DNA of 43,901 nt, from assembly GCF_947387525.1 (NCBI RefSeq), contig NZ_CANDNW010000013.1, positions 1 to 43,901 on the forward strand, read 5' to 3'. The DNA is from Limosilactobacillus viscerum (GTDB lineage: Bacteria > Bacillota > Bacilli > Lactobacillales > Lactobacillaceae). The notes under the pieces are model-generated. The model was given only the letters and a program-made list of their open reading frames with translations. It was not told the origin of the DNA and ran no database searches. Numbering within the stretch: the first letter of the stretch is position 1; every line of letters begins with the position of its first letter. Position numbers and translations under genes: made by a program. This document shows, in pieces, positions 38,087 to 43,901 of this stretch.

Positions 38087-38118
38087 AAAAATCCCCCACC
38101 TAATAAAGACGGGAGATT
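38084..38118 (-). terminator. mecA terminator overlapping the coiA ribosome site
   Basis: Minus-strand arms AATCTCCC (38111-38118) and GGGGGATT (38090-38097) with a 13-base loop, followed by seven Ts (38085-38091). The 3' arm contains most of the coiA Shine-Dalgarno, and the TTG start of coiA uses the last Ts of the run. The same hairpin could therefore end mecA transcripts and, on readthrough RNA, hide the coiA ribosome site. Confidence 0.75.
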
Positions 38119-38135
38119 AAACCAACGGTATTAAT

Positions 38136-38822
38136 TTATTTAAAATAATGATAGATCGTTTCTAGGGCTGAGCCGGACATAATTTTTTTGGCGTGCTCTG
38201 AGAGAAAGTCAACCGATGTTGCGGTGGGATTACCATACTCGTAAGCAATCGCCAAGTTATCCTTAATCGTGTTCTCACTGTCGCCCGACTGGTAATACCA
38301 TAGAGCCAGGTAATAACGATCGTTGTACTTATAGAGTTCACTGACGAGGTCCGTATTTTCTTGAATCCCAGCATAGTCGATTAGGTCTTCAAATGAACTA
38401 AACATTACAACCCGCCAACGGGGCGCAGCCGGAATCTCTTCCGGAGCTGCACCATCGCTGTTAATACTTGTCTGCCGTTTGTCAGGCTGTTGGTCGTGAG
38501 TGGCTGCTTGACGCGCATCAGCGATATTTTGCTTGATATACTGAGCAATCTGCTCATTGTTCTCACTATTTAGCTTTTCGTTGGCACTATTTTTACTGAT
38601 GAAAAGTTCTAGTCCATTTCCGGTAGGCATAACCTGGAAGGTAACTGAATCATTGTCAGTAAATTGGTGGTCCGTATCCACCTCACGTAAGATGCTGTAG
38701 AAGAAATCCTCAATCTGCTGGTGGTCACCAAGGAGGTCCAGAATCGTTATCCCTCGTGCATCTAAATCATCATTACTGATTAGTACACGAATTGTATTCT
38801 CATTGATTCTTTCCATTTCCAA
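38136..38822 (-). CDS. mecA: Adaptor protein MecA
   Basis: A 228-residue ClpC adaptor that delivers substrates (ComK, ComX/SigX or Spx in other species) to ClpCP. The N-terminal substrate domain MERINENTIRVLISNDDLDARG and LDLLGDHQQIEDFFYSIL are canonical. A polar linker lies at about 90-130, and the C-terminal ClpC-binding domain includes ISSFEDLIDYA-like FSSFEDLIDYAG. The N-terminus MEMERINE of other lactobacilli requires the TTG at 38822, which also has AGGAGG at 9 bases; the inner ATG is too far from it. Candidate promoter 38858-38885. Confidence 0.95.
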   Translation of the reverse strand: MEMERINENTIRVLISNDDLDARGITILDLLGDHQQIEDFFYSILREVDTDHQFTDNDSVTFQVMPTGNGLELFISKNSANEKLNSENNEQIAQYIKQNIADARQAATHDQQPDKRQTSINSDGAAPEEIPAAPRWRVVMFSSFEDLIDYAGIQENTDLVSELYKYNDRYYLALWYYQSGDSENTIKDNLAIAYEYGNPTATSVDFLSEHAKKIMSGSALETIYHYFK

Positions 38823-38857
38823 AACGCAGCACCTCCTTAATTAAAATACTTATTTCC

Positions 38858-38885
38858 ATTTTAAATGTTTTCATCTAAAAGTAAA
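38858..38885 (-). promoter_or_regulatory. Candidate mecA promoter
   Basis: Minus-strand TTTACT (38880-38885), 16-base spacer, TAAAAT (38858-38863), about 35 bases before the mecA start. It lies after the spx terminator, so mecA is expected to be transcribed separately from spx. Confidence 0.42.
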
Positions 38886-38918
38886 GCGTTGTAATAATAA
38901 CAAAGCTGGAAAAAACAG

Positions 38919-38953
38919 GAGACTGGGAAGAACTTCATTGTCTTCCCAGTCTC
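38919..38953. terminator. Strong terminator after spx
   Basis: Perfect 13-bp arms GAGACTGGGAAGA/TCTTCCCAGTCTC with a 9-base loop and a following CTGTTTTTT on the minus strand. A T-run also occurs on the plus strand. Confidence 0.92.
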
Positions 38954-38963
38954 ATTTGATTTT

Positions 38964-39365
38964 TTAGATTAAGTCTGCTTTTCGTTGAGCCTCTGCAAGC
39001 TCGAGTTCCCGGACCTTCCGTGGTAGGAAACGACGAATTTCATCTTCATTGTAACCAACCTGTAAACGCTTGTCGTCCATAATAATTGGGCGCCGCAATA
39101 AGCCGGGGTTTTCACTAATTAGCTTGTACAATGCCTTCATTGGAATTGCATTTAAATCAACATTTAGATTCTTATATGCCTTGGAACGTTTAGAAATAAT
39201 ATCTTCCGTACCATCTTCAGTCATCCGCAAAATGTTCTTGATTTCATCAACTGATAAGGGTTCAGAAAAGATATTACGTTCTTCAAAAGGAATGTTGTTT
39301 TCTTGCAACCAAGCACGAGCTTTACGGCAAGAGGTGCAACTTGGAGACGTATAAAGAGTAACCAT
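38964..39365 (-). CDS. spxA: Transcriptional regulator Spx
   Basis: A 133-residue ArsC-like regulator that binds the RNA polymerase alpha C-terminal domain and redirects transcription under disulfide stress. The redox switch C10-T-S-C13 ([16 protein letters not shown]) and the RPI motif ([10 protein letters not shown]) are intact. Length is standard once the ATG at 39365 is used (AAGGAGG 10 bases upstream); the longer open frame upstream lacks a site. A TATAAT on the minus strand (39420-39425) lies at a suitable distance. MecA and YjbH, which can control Spx stability, are encoded nearby. Confidence 0.96.
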   Translation of the reverse strand: MVTLYTSPSCTSCRKARAWLQENNIPFEERNIFSEPLSVDEIKNILRMTEDGTEDIISKRSKAYKNLNVDLNAIPMKALYKLISENPGLLRRPIIMDDKRLQVGYNEDEIRRFLPRKVRELELAEAQRKADLI

Positions 39366-39419
39366 TAAGTAAAAGCCTCCTTTTCTCTTTCTTACAACGA
39401 CATTCATTAATACGATATT

Positions 39420-39425
39420 ATTATA
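39420..39425 (-). promoter_or_regulatory. -10 element of spx promoter
   Basis: A perfect minus-strand TATAAT in CATAGTATAATAAT, about 55 bases before the spx ATG. The -35 at 17 bases (CTTTTAT region) is weak, which would fit an activator-dependent or stress-regulated promoter, but this is inference. Confidence 0.5.
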
Positions 39426-39531
39426 CTATGTTCTATCTAGTGATAAAAGGGTTCTCGGCAAATTCCTTGACTTTTTGTAAGTAAAATTACCTTTCCTTAA
39501 TAATTATTTTCTATGTCCGCGATAAAGTGTA

Positions 39532-39537
39532 CTATAA
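39532..39537 (+). promoter_or_regulatory. -10 element for the ABM-like gene
   Basis: A perfect TATAAT on the plus strand about 34 bases before the GTG start. No good -35 is seen at 16-18 bases (TCTATG region). It is the divergent partner of the spx promoter in a 205-base shared region. Confidence 0.45.
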
Positions 39538-39570
39538 TTGAAATTGACTATTATTTGAGGAGGTATTCCC

Positions 39571-40065
39571 GTGTTAACAAAACTTAGCTTCACATTTGGT
39601 TCACGCCAGATTTTACAGGGAATCATTGATAACAACCCTGACCGTAAGCTTAAATTAATGCAAGCTTCAACGCATAGCAACAAGCTCGCACTATTTGACC
39701 TGTCAAACCAAGATACTATTTTTAAGACACCGGTTGTACTAAACGTTTTAGATGAAACACTTAACAGTAGTTACGATGGTTTATTCTATTACCAATCATT
39801 TCAAGTAAATGGTGACCGGCAACAAGTTTTATACAATAGTTTACAAAAGGTGATTGCTGACAAGCCAGGCAATATGAATGCCGGTTTGATGACTTCTGTT
39901 GCAAATAAGGCTGAAAGTACTACGCTTGTATTACTGACAGCATGGAATAGCTTTGAAGACCTAACAGCATGGAAGAACAGTGAATCTTTCAGCAACTTAA
40001 CTAGCTTTACAACAATGGGTTCCGATAACTATTACTATGATGAAGTTTATCGGTCAATTTACTAA
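39571..40065 (+). CDS. ABM-domain-like protein (monooxygenase/HmoB-TRAP type), tentative
   Basis: A 164-residue soluble protein without signal peptide. The C-terminal half (LVLLTAWNSFEDLTAWKNSE followed by SFSNLTSF) resembles the antibiotic-biosynthesis-monooxygenase ferredoxin-like fold of HmoB/TRAP-type proteins, in which a Trp-rich strand and helix follow each other. No heme-ligand residue can be assigned, so function stays open (possible heme or stress link). GAGGAGG precedes the GTG start. The coding sequence is intact, but an IS66 element has inserted 4 bases after its stop codon and moved its terminator 2.3 kb away. Confidence 0.68.
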   Translation: MLTKLSFTFGSRQILQGIIDNNPDRKLKLMQASTHSNKLALFDLSNQDTIFKTPVVLNVLDETLNSSYDGLFYYQSFQVNGDRQQVLYNSLQKVIADKPGNMNAGLMTSVANKAESTTLVLLTAWNSFEDLTAWKNSESFSNLTSFTTMGSDNYYYDEVYRSIY

Positions 40066-40069
40066 AACT
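40062..40069 (+). repeat. IS66 target-site duplication, left copy
   Basis: CTAAAACT, 8 bases, directly abutting the left inverted repeat and containing the stop codon of the upstream gene. The identical octamer is at 42384-42391. Eight-base duplications are the known signature of IS66 insertion. Confidence 0.93.
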
Positions 40070-40156
40070 GTAAGCAGTCAATAACAATACGTCTAGGCGC
40101 GGTCGACCAATCCCCCTATACTGAAAACATAAGATTCAGTACAGGAGGATTTCTTT

Positions 40157-40345
40157 ATGGAAGAGAAGCATGATATTGTGGCACCCGTTTTCAAAGCCAA
40201 AGGTAAGCCGGTTAGTAAGGTTAAAATTTCATCGCAACCAGTCGTTAAAATGAAAGCTGGAAATATCCAATTAACAATTTTCAAAGGCACCAATCCCAGC
40301 CTTGCGGCCGAGATTGTAAAGGCTGTGGTGCGTTATGCTCATTAA
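40157..40345 (+). CDS. tnpA: IS66 accessory protein TnpA
   Basis: A 62-residue basic protein in the position of IS66 orf1. It is much shorter than the typical helix-turn-helix TnpA of Gram-negative IS66 elements, as in other lactobacillar copies. Its C-terminus (GTNPSLAAEIVKAVVRYAH) is a helix. An ACAGGAGG ribosome site precedes it. Its end overlaps the start of tnpB by 11 bases, the usual coupling. Confidence 0.72.
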   Translation: MEEKHDIVAPVFKAKGKPVSKVKISSQPVVKMKAGNIQLTIFKGTNPSLAAEIVKAVVRYAH

Positions 40346-40691
40346 CTGGCACGATCCAGACCATGTTTATCTAGTTTGCGGGAAAACTGATTTACGTAAA
40401 GGAATTGATGGGCTGGCGATGGTTATCGCGGAAAACTATGGACTAGAGTTATACGATAATTCTCTGTTCCTCTTTTGCGGGTCACGTAATGATCGGTTCA
40501 AAGGGTTACTTTGGGACGGTGAAGGCTTTATTTTACTCTATAAGCGTTTTGAGAATGGTCATTTGAGCTGGCCAAGACATAGTAGTGAAGCTAAAGAATT
40601 ATCAGCCAGGCAATTGGATTGGTTACTGAAAGGATTAAACCCGTTGCCAGTTCGTCGGATCAAAGCTGCCCAACCAGGTACCCTTTATTGA
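40335..40691 (+). CDS. tnpB: IS66 accessory protein TnpB
   Basis: A 118-residue protein with the diagnostic IS66 TnpB segments GKTDLRKGIDGLAMVI, LFLFCGSRNDRFKGLLWDG and LLYKRFENGHLSWP. This protein is required with TnpC for transposition in studied IS66 elements, although its activity is not understood. The reading frame is complete and undamaged. Confidence 0.94.
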   Translation: MLINWHDPDHVYLVCGKTDLRKGIDGLAMVIAENYGLELYDNSLFLFCGSRNDRFKGLLWDGEGFILLYKRFENGHLSWPRHSSEAKELSARQLDWLLKGLNPLPVRRIKAAQPGTLY

Positions 40692-40762
40692 ATTACCTCT
40701 GTTTAAAACCGTTGTTCTTTGATATAATTACCGAAGAATAATTTAAAGGGAGGTGACGTACT

Positions 40763-42304
40763 ATGAGTAAGAGCTTAGTAGAAGAGAATCGAGAGCTTAA
40801 GCAGCAGATCAAAGCCTTGAAGGATCAGGTTAATAAGTTGACAGCGATTATTAAGCTTCAACAAAACCAAATGTTTGGGGAAAAAACTGAAGTAATTGAG
40901 TCCGTAGTTGATGGTCAGCAATCATTGTTTAGTGATGATGAACTAGCTCAGCTGCAAGATTCTAATGTTTCAATCACGGAAGTGATTGAAAAGCAGACAA
41001 AACAAGTGGTGCGTCACCGGAAAGCCAAGTCTTCTGGTCAGCGGACCGCTTTTTTGGATGGTTTACCTCAAGTGGATAAGACGATTCATTTAACTAATAC
41101 GGATTGTCCAAAGTGCCATGAACAGATGAAAAAGATTGGTAATCATTTGTATAGCCGTGAAGTCCGGCTAAAGCCTGCCGAGTTGTACTGTGTGAATTTA
41201 TACCAAGAAAGCTATAAATGTAATGACTGTGACGAAGATGGTAAAGATATGATCATTAGTAGCCAGATGCCACAATCATTATTGCCTCACAGTTATGTTT
41301 CCAGTAGTGTTTTGGCTAAAGTAGCTGAATATAAATTTGCCTTAGCTTTACCCTTTCATCGACAAGTAAAGCTTTGGCAAGCCGTTGGCTTGCCAGTTAG
41401 CGGTCGTCAACTCGCCACTAATATCATTACAGTTAGTCAAACATACTTGAAGCCACTGTATGAACGGTTAACCCAATTAATGCAAGGTGAAAACGTAATT
41501 TAAATGGATGAAACGCCATTTAAGGTCATTGACGAAGCTAAAAATACCAGCTATTTTTGGGCAACCAAGACCACGAGCGAATTTAGTCGTCATCAGATGG
41601 TGATTTTTCACTATCGTAATACACGCTCAGGAAAAGTAATTGGCGATATTATCGGACAGGGCTATCCGGGCTTTATCATGTGTGATGGCTATGGCGGTTA
41701 CAGTAATCGTTTATATCCCAATGCCCGATTTGGCTCGTGCTTAGTTCATATTCGTCGGGAGTTTATTCGAATCACTAAATTACTGAGTAAGAAGCAATTA
41801 AAGTATTCGAAAGCTCTCCATGCGGTAAAACTACTCGGGGCCGTTTTCCATAAGGAAAACGAATTAGTATATCAAACTGAAAAGGAAAAGCGGCAGCAAA
41901 GAATTACTCATGTGAAGCCGTTGCTTGATAGGTTTTACCAGTACTTGGGAAGTATCACTTCACCACAGTGCCGGCTGTGTGCAGCCATCAAGAATGCCTT
42001 AAAGCTTCGGACAAGAGTATATCGGATTTTTTAAAATGGACAAATCCCCCTAAGCAATAACTCGCTAGAAGGAGAGATCCGTTTTACAACCTTGGTTCGT
42101 AAGAACTGCTTGTTTGCGAAAAGCGTTCGTGGAGCTGAAGCCAATGCGATTTATTACACGTTAGTTGCAACAGCAAAAATTAATAAACTAAATGTATATA
42201 AGTATTTCAAATACCTGTTTGATCGACTACCCAACCAGAAAAGGAGCGACATTGAGGCTTTTTTACCGTGGGCAGAAGAAGTGCAACAAGTATGTCATAA
42301 CTAG
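40763..42304 (+). pseudogene. tnpC: IS66 transposase TnpC with two in-frame stops
   Basis: A single reading frame of 513 sense codons plus two internal TAA codons at 41501-41503 and 42032-42034, ending in TAG at 42302-42304. Part 1 holds the N-terminal coiled coil (EENRELKQQIKALKDQ), the zinc-finger region with CPKCHEQ and CNDCDE, and the start of the catalytic domain (LPFHRQVKLWQAVGLPVSGR). Part 2 begins right at the DDE domain (MDETPFKV) and has DGYGGYSNRL. The second TAA replaces what should be a Glu codon (RIF-stop-NGQIPLSNNSLEGEIR). No frameshift is present. A ribosome site GGGAGGTGAC precedes the ATG. Confidence 0.92.
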
Positions 42305-42305
42305 A

Positions 42306-42347
42306 GAAAGGGCGTGAACCGTAAAAAGCCGCGGCTCACGCCCTTTC
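42306..42347 (+). terminator. Terminator at the right end of IS66
   Basis: Perfect 12-bp arms GAAAGGGCGTGA/TCACGCCCTTTC directly after the tnpC stop codon, with an 18-base loop. The T-run is moderate (CATTTATTTT). Confidence 0.8.
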
Positions 42348-42383
42348 ATTTATTTTCAATACGTATCGTTATTGACTGCTTAC

Positions 42384-42391
42384 CTAAAACT
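42384..42391 (+). repeat. IS66 target-site duplication, right copy
   Basis: CTAAAACT, identical to 40062-40069 and directly after the right inverted repeat. Confidence 0.93.
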
Positions 42392-42410
42392 GGTACTAAT
42401 TTCAAACGTA

Positions 42411-42450
42411 AAAGGGATGATGGCAAGATATTTTGCCACCGTCCCTTTTT
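42411..42450 (+). terminator. Displaced terminator of the ABM-like gene
   Basis: Arms AAAGGGATGATGGCAA and TTGCCACCGTCCCTTT with a short loop, then five Ts on the plus strand. Removing the IS66 and one target copy places it about 24 bases after the stop codon at 40063-40065, the normal position for that gene's terminator. Confidence 0.82.
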
Positions 42451-42477
42451 AAGTTTGAAACATGATCTTTAGCCAAA

Positions 42478-42505
42478 CAAAAAAGACATTACCAACAGTA
42501 ATGCC
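42478..42505 (-). terminator. Terminator of the tRNA operon
   Basis: Minus-strand arms GGCATTAC/GTAATGTC with a 5-base loop followed by TTTTTTGTTTGG, starting 8 bases after the last tRNA gene. Confidence 0.88.
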
Positions 42506-42512
42506 TTAACAA

Positions 42513-42587
42513 CGGTCCGTACGAGACTCGAACTCGTGATCTCATCCGTGACAGGGATGCGTCCTAAACCAACTAGACCAACGGACC
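42513..42587 (-). tRNA. tRNA-Asp(GTC), copy 1
   Basis: Cloverleaf with acceptor GGTCCGT/ACGGACC, T-loop TTCGAGT and anticodon GTC in CCTGTCACG. No CCA is encoded. Identical to the copy at 43090-43164. Last gene of the operon. Confidence 0.97.
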
Positions 42588-42591
42588 AAAA

Positions 42592-42665
<74 letters not shown>

Positions 42666-42674
42666 ATAATAAGA

Positions 42675-42746
42675 TGACCCGTGCGGGATTTGAACCCACG
42701 ATACCAGCGTGAAAGGCTGGTGTCTTAACCACTTGACTAACGGGTC
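42675..42746 (-). tRNA. tRNA-Glu(TTC)
   Basis: Acceptor GACCCGT/ACGGGTC, anticodon TTC in CAGCCTTTCACGCTG, and the D-arm GTCAAGTGGTTAAGAC typical of tRNA-Glu. No CCA encoded. A substrate expected for MnmA thiolation. Confidence 0.96.
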
Positions 42747-42750
42747 ATAA

Positions 42751-42839
42751 CGGAGAATGAGGGATTCGAACCCTCGCGCCGCTTTCGCGACCTACACCCT
42801 TAGCAGGGGCGCCTCTTCAGCCAACTTGAGTAATTCTCC
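42751..42839 (-). tRNA. tRNA-Ser(GCT)
   Basis: Acceptor GGAGAAT/ATTCTCC, anticodon GCT, and a long variable arm (GGTCGCGAAAGCGGCG region) that marks class II tRNA-Ser. Confidence 0.96.
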
Positions 42840-42841
42840 AA

Positions 42842-42916
<75 letters not shown>

Positions 42917-42928
42917 ATAAAACTATAA

Positions 42929-42999
42929 AGCGGGTAACGAGAATCGAACTCGCGACAACAGCTTGGAAGGCTGTGGTTTTACCACTAAACTATACCCGC
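42929..42999 (-). tRNA. tRNA-Gly(TCC)
   Basis: Acceptor GCGGGTA/TACCCGC and anticodon TCC in CAGCCTTCCAAGCTG. A short tRNA of 71 bases as usual for Gly. Confidence 0.96.
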
Positions 43000-43011
43000 A
43001 TTATATGCCAA

Positions 43012-43084
43012 TGGCGCGGGACGGAATCGAACCGCCGACACACGGAGCTTCAATCCGTTGCTCTACCAACTGAGCTACCGAGCC
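43012..43084 (-). tRNA. tRNA-Phe(GAA), acceptor-stem mismatch
   Basis: Anticodon GAA in ACGGATTGAAGCTCCGT. The acceptor arms GGCTCGG and CCGCGCC pair except at position 4-69, which is U-C. The usual partner is A (CCGAGCC). Confidence 0.93.
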
Positions 43085-43089
43085 AAATA

Positions 43090-43164
43090 CGGTCCGTACG
43101 AGACTCGAACTCGTGATCTCATCCGTGACAGGGATGCGTCCTAAACCAACTAGACCAACGGACC
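43090..43164 (-). tRNA. tRNA-Asp(GTC), copy 2
   Basis: Identical in sequence to the copy at 42513-42587. Position between fMet and Phe matches the order in Bacillus trnB. Confidence 0.97.
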
Positions 43165-43167
43165 AAA

Positions 43168-43241
<74 letters not shown>

Positions 43242-43249
43242 ATAATAAA

Positions 43250-43337
43250 AGGAGGATGAGGGATTCGAACCCTCGCGTCGCTCTCACGGCCTAGCGGTTT
43301 TCAAGACCGCCCCCTTCAGCCACTTGGGTAATCCTCC
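43250..43337 (-). tRNA. tRNA-Ser(TGA)
   Basis: Acceptor GGAGGAT/ATCCTCC, anticodon TGA in CGGTCTTGAAAACCG, long variable arm. Reads TCN (mainly TCA) codons. Confidence 0.95.
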
Positions 43338-43376
43338 ATAATAAAAATGTATAGATTCATCAGAGCTAATGCCCGA

Positions 43377-43450
43377 TGGACCTTGTAGGACTCGAACCTA
43401 CGACCGGGCGGTTATGAGCCGCTTGCTCTAACCAACTGAGCTAAAGGTCC
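43377..43450 (-). tRNA. tRNA-Ile(CAT), lysidine type
   Basis: Acceptor GGACCTT/AAGGTCC with anticodon CAT in CGGCTCATAACCG. It has neither the initiator features nor the body of the elongator Met tRNA found next to it. Its place between Met and Ser(TGA) is that of the AUA-reading, lysidine-modified tRNA-Ile in Bacillus trnB. Automatic tools may call it Met. Confidence 0.8.
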
Positions 43451-43466
43451 AAAACAGCCAGCCAAA

Positions 43467-43540
43467 TCGCGGCGGGGGGGATCGAACCCTCGACCTCCCG
43501 GGTATGAACCGGACGCTCTAGCCAGCTGAGCTACACCGCG
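43467..43540 (-). tRNA. Elongator tRNA-Met(CAT)
   Basis: Body GTAGCTCAGCTGGCTAGAGC and anticodon loop CCGGTTCATACCCGG match the elongator of Bacilli. The T-stem GAGGG/CCCCC has one A-C mismatch (50-64). A run of seven Gs lies on the plus strand here. Confidence 0.9.
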
Positions 43541-43564
43541 AATGCTAATATATTTATATTAGAA

Positions 43565-43638
43565 TCGGGAAAACAGGATTCGAACCTGCGACCCCCTGGT
43601 TCCAAACCAGGTGCTCTACCAAGCTGAGCTATTTCCCG
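43565..43638 (-). tRNA. tRNA-Pro(TGG)
   Basis: Acceptor CGGGAAA/TTTCCCG with partner TTTTCCCG and anticodon TGG in CTGGTTTGGAACCAG. Confidence 0.95.
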
Positions 43639-43644
43639 AAAAAA

Positions 43645-43718
43645 TGCACCCAGAAGGAGTCGAACCTTCAACCTTCTGATTCGTAGTCAGACACTCTATC
43701 CAATTGCGCTATGGGTGC
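43645..43718 (-). tRNA. tRNA-Arg(ACG)
   Basis: Acceptor GCACCCA/TGGGTGC and anticodon ACG in TCTGACTACGAATCAGA; A34 is expected to be edited to inosine to read CGN codons. Confidence 0.95.
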
Positions 43719-43724
43719 AAAAAG

Positions 43725-43810
43725 TGCCGAGGACCGGGATCGAACCGGTACGGTTATCACTAACCGCGGGATTTTAAGTCCCGTGCGTCTGCCAATTCCG
43801 CCACCCCGGC
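43725..43810 (-). tRNA. tRNA-Leu(TAA)
   Basis: Class II tRNA with acceptor GCCGGGG/CCTCGGC, anticodon TAA in GGGACTTAAAATCCC and a long variable arm. Leu(TAA) is a known type of TrmL substrate, and trmL is in this window. Confidence 0.95.
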
Positions 43811-43826
43811 ATTATAGAACTGGCAA

Positions 43827-43898
43827 AGCGGAAGACGGGATTCGAACCCGCGACCCCCACCATGGCAAGGTGATGTTCTACCACTGAACTACTTCCGC
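43827..43898 (-). tRNA. tRNA-Gly(GCC)
   Basis: Acceptor GCGGAAG/CTTCCGC and anticodon GCC in CACCTTGCCATGGTG. It is the most upstream tRNA visible, and the operon continues past the right edge. Confidence 0.96.
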
Positions 43899-43901
43899 AT
43901 A

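Larger units (their letters stand above)
40070..42383 (+). mobile_element. IS66-family insertion sequence, 2314 bp
   Basis: Terminal inverted repeats of 22 bases begin GTAAGCAGTCAATAAC at 40070-40091 and are found inverted at 42362-42383 with one mismatch. The 8-base duplication CTAAAACT flanks the element exactly. Inside are the three IS66 genes in order (accessory protein TnpA, TnpB with the GKTDLRKGIDGLAMVI motif, transposase TnpC) and a terminator near the right end. The transposase gene has two in-frame stop codons, so this copy is probably not autonomous, yet its ends are intact and it could be mobilised in trans. The short length and near-perfect ends suggest a fairly recent insertion. 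Confidence 0.95.

Noticed and set aside
40763-42304. Possible programmed readthrough or recoding at the two tnpC stop codons
   Set aside because: There is no slippery site, SECIS-like structure or known IS66 recoding of this type, and the second TAA is one base from the expected Glu codon. Decay by point mutation is simpler.
39571-42450. Defence or toxin-antitoxin module around the IS66
   Set aside because: The only non-IS gene is a single ABM-like protein shared with ordinary lactobacillar chromosomes. No nuclease, toxin or partner gene is present.
43377-43450. tRNA with anticodon CAT read as a second elongator tRNA-Met
   Set aside because: Its body differs from the neighbouring elongator Met tRNA, and its position in the array is that of the lysidine-modified tRNA-Ile of Bacillus, so Ile(CAT) is preferred.

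Overview
The window looks like chromosomal DNA of a low-to-medium GC member of the Lactobacillaceae. The best guess is a Limosilactobacillus-type species, because of the protein sequences, the gene order and the absence of murC from the division cluster; the species itself cannot be read from this sequence. Most of the window is a conserved core region transcribed on the minus strand.

Layout. (1) 1-9.8 kb: a housekeeping run with a diverged PRPP synthetase paralogue, RecD2, a TPR protein, a PGAM-like phosphatase, MnmA, a DUF1831 protein, a cysteine desulfurase, MTA/SAH nucleosidase, a small membrane protein, a Nudix hydrolase and a cold-shock-domain protein. The cysteine desulfurase and MnmA probably supply sulfur for tRNA U34 thiolation. 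(2) 9.8-12.9 kb: ileS behind an isoleucine T-box leader with specifier ATC. (3) 12.9-26.4 kb: a complete division/cell-wall (dcw) cluster, in transcription order mraZ-rsmH-ftsL-pbp2X-mraY-murD-murG-divIB-ftsA-ftsZ-sepF-yggT-ylmH-divIVA. Three TGG boxes at exact 10-bp spacing overlap the mraZ promoter. (4) 26.4-32.2 kb: DUF3397, a 39-residue DUF4044 protein, FtsK, TrmL, RlmA and a lactonase. (5) 32.3-39.4 kb: a block syntenic with the yjbO-nadF-yjbM-yjbH/coiA/mecA/spx region of Bacillus subtilis (RluA-family synthase, NAD kinase, RelQ, YjbH, PepD, CoiA, MecA, Spx). It concentrates Spx/ClpXP and ClpC adaptor functions. (6) 39.6-42.4 kb: an ABM-like gene whose stop codon and terminator have been separated by a 2314-bp IS66 element. 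(7) 42.5-43.9 kb: sixteen minus-strand tRNA genes in nearly the order of the B. subtilis trnB array. An rRNA operon is probably just beyond the right edge.

I see no obvious new multi-gene system (no defence island, prophage or biosynthetic cluster). The most interesting material is in the non-coding DNA and in small deviations of core genes. It includes a repeat family in 3' UTRs and at every intact convergent junction, a promoter/two-hairpin/terminator leader or small RNA before trmL, a terminator whose 3' arm is the coiA ribosome binding site, the MraZ operator, the IS66 insertion between a gene and its terminator, and a PRPP synthetase lacking key active-site residues.
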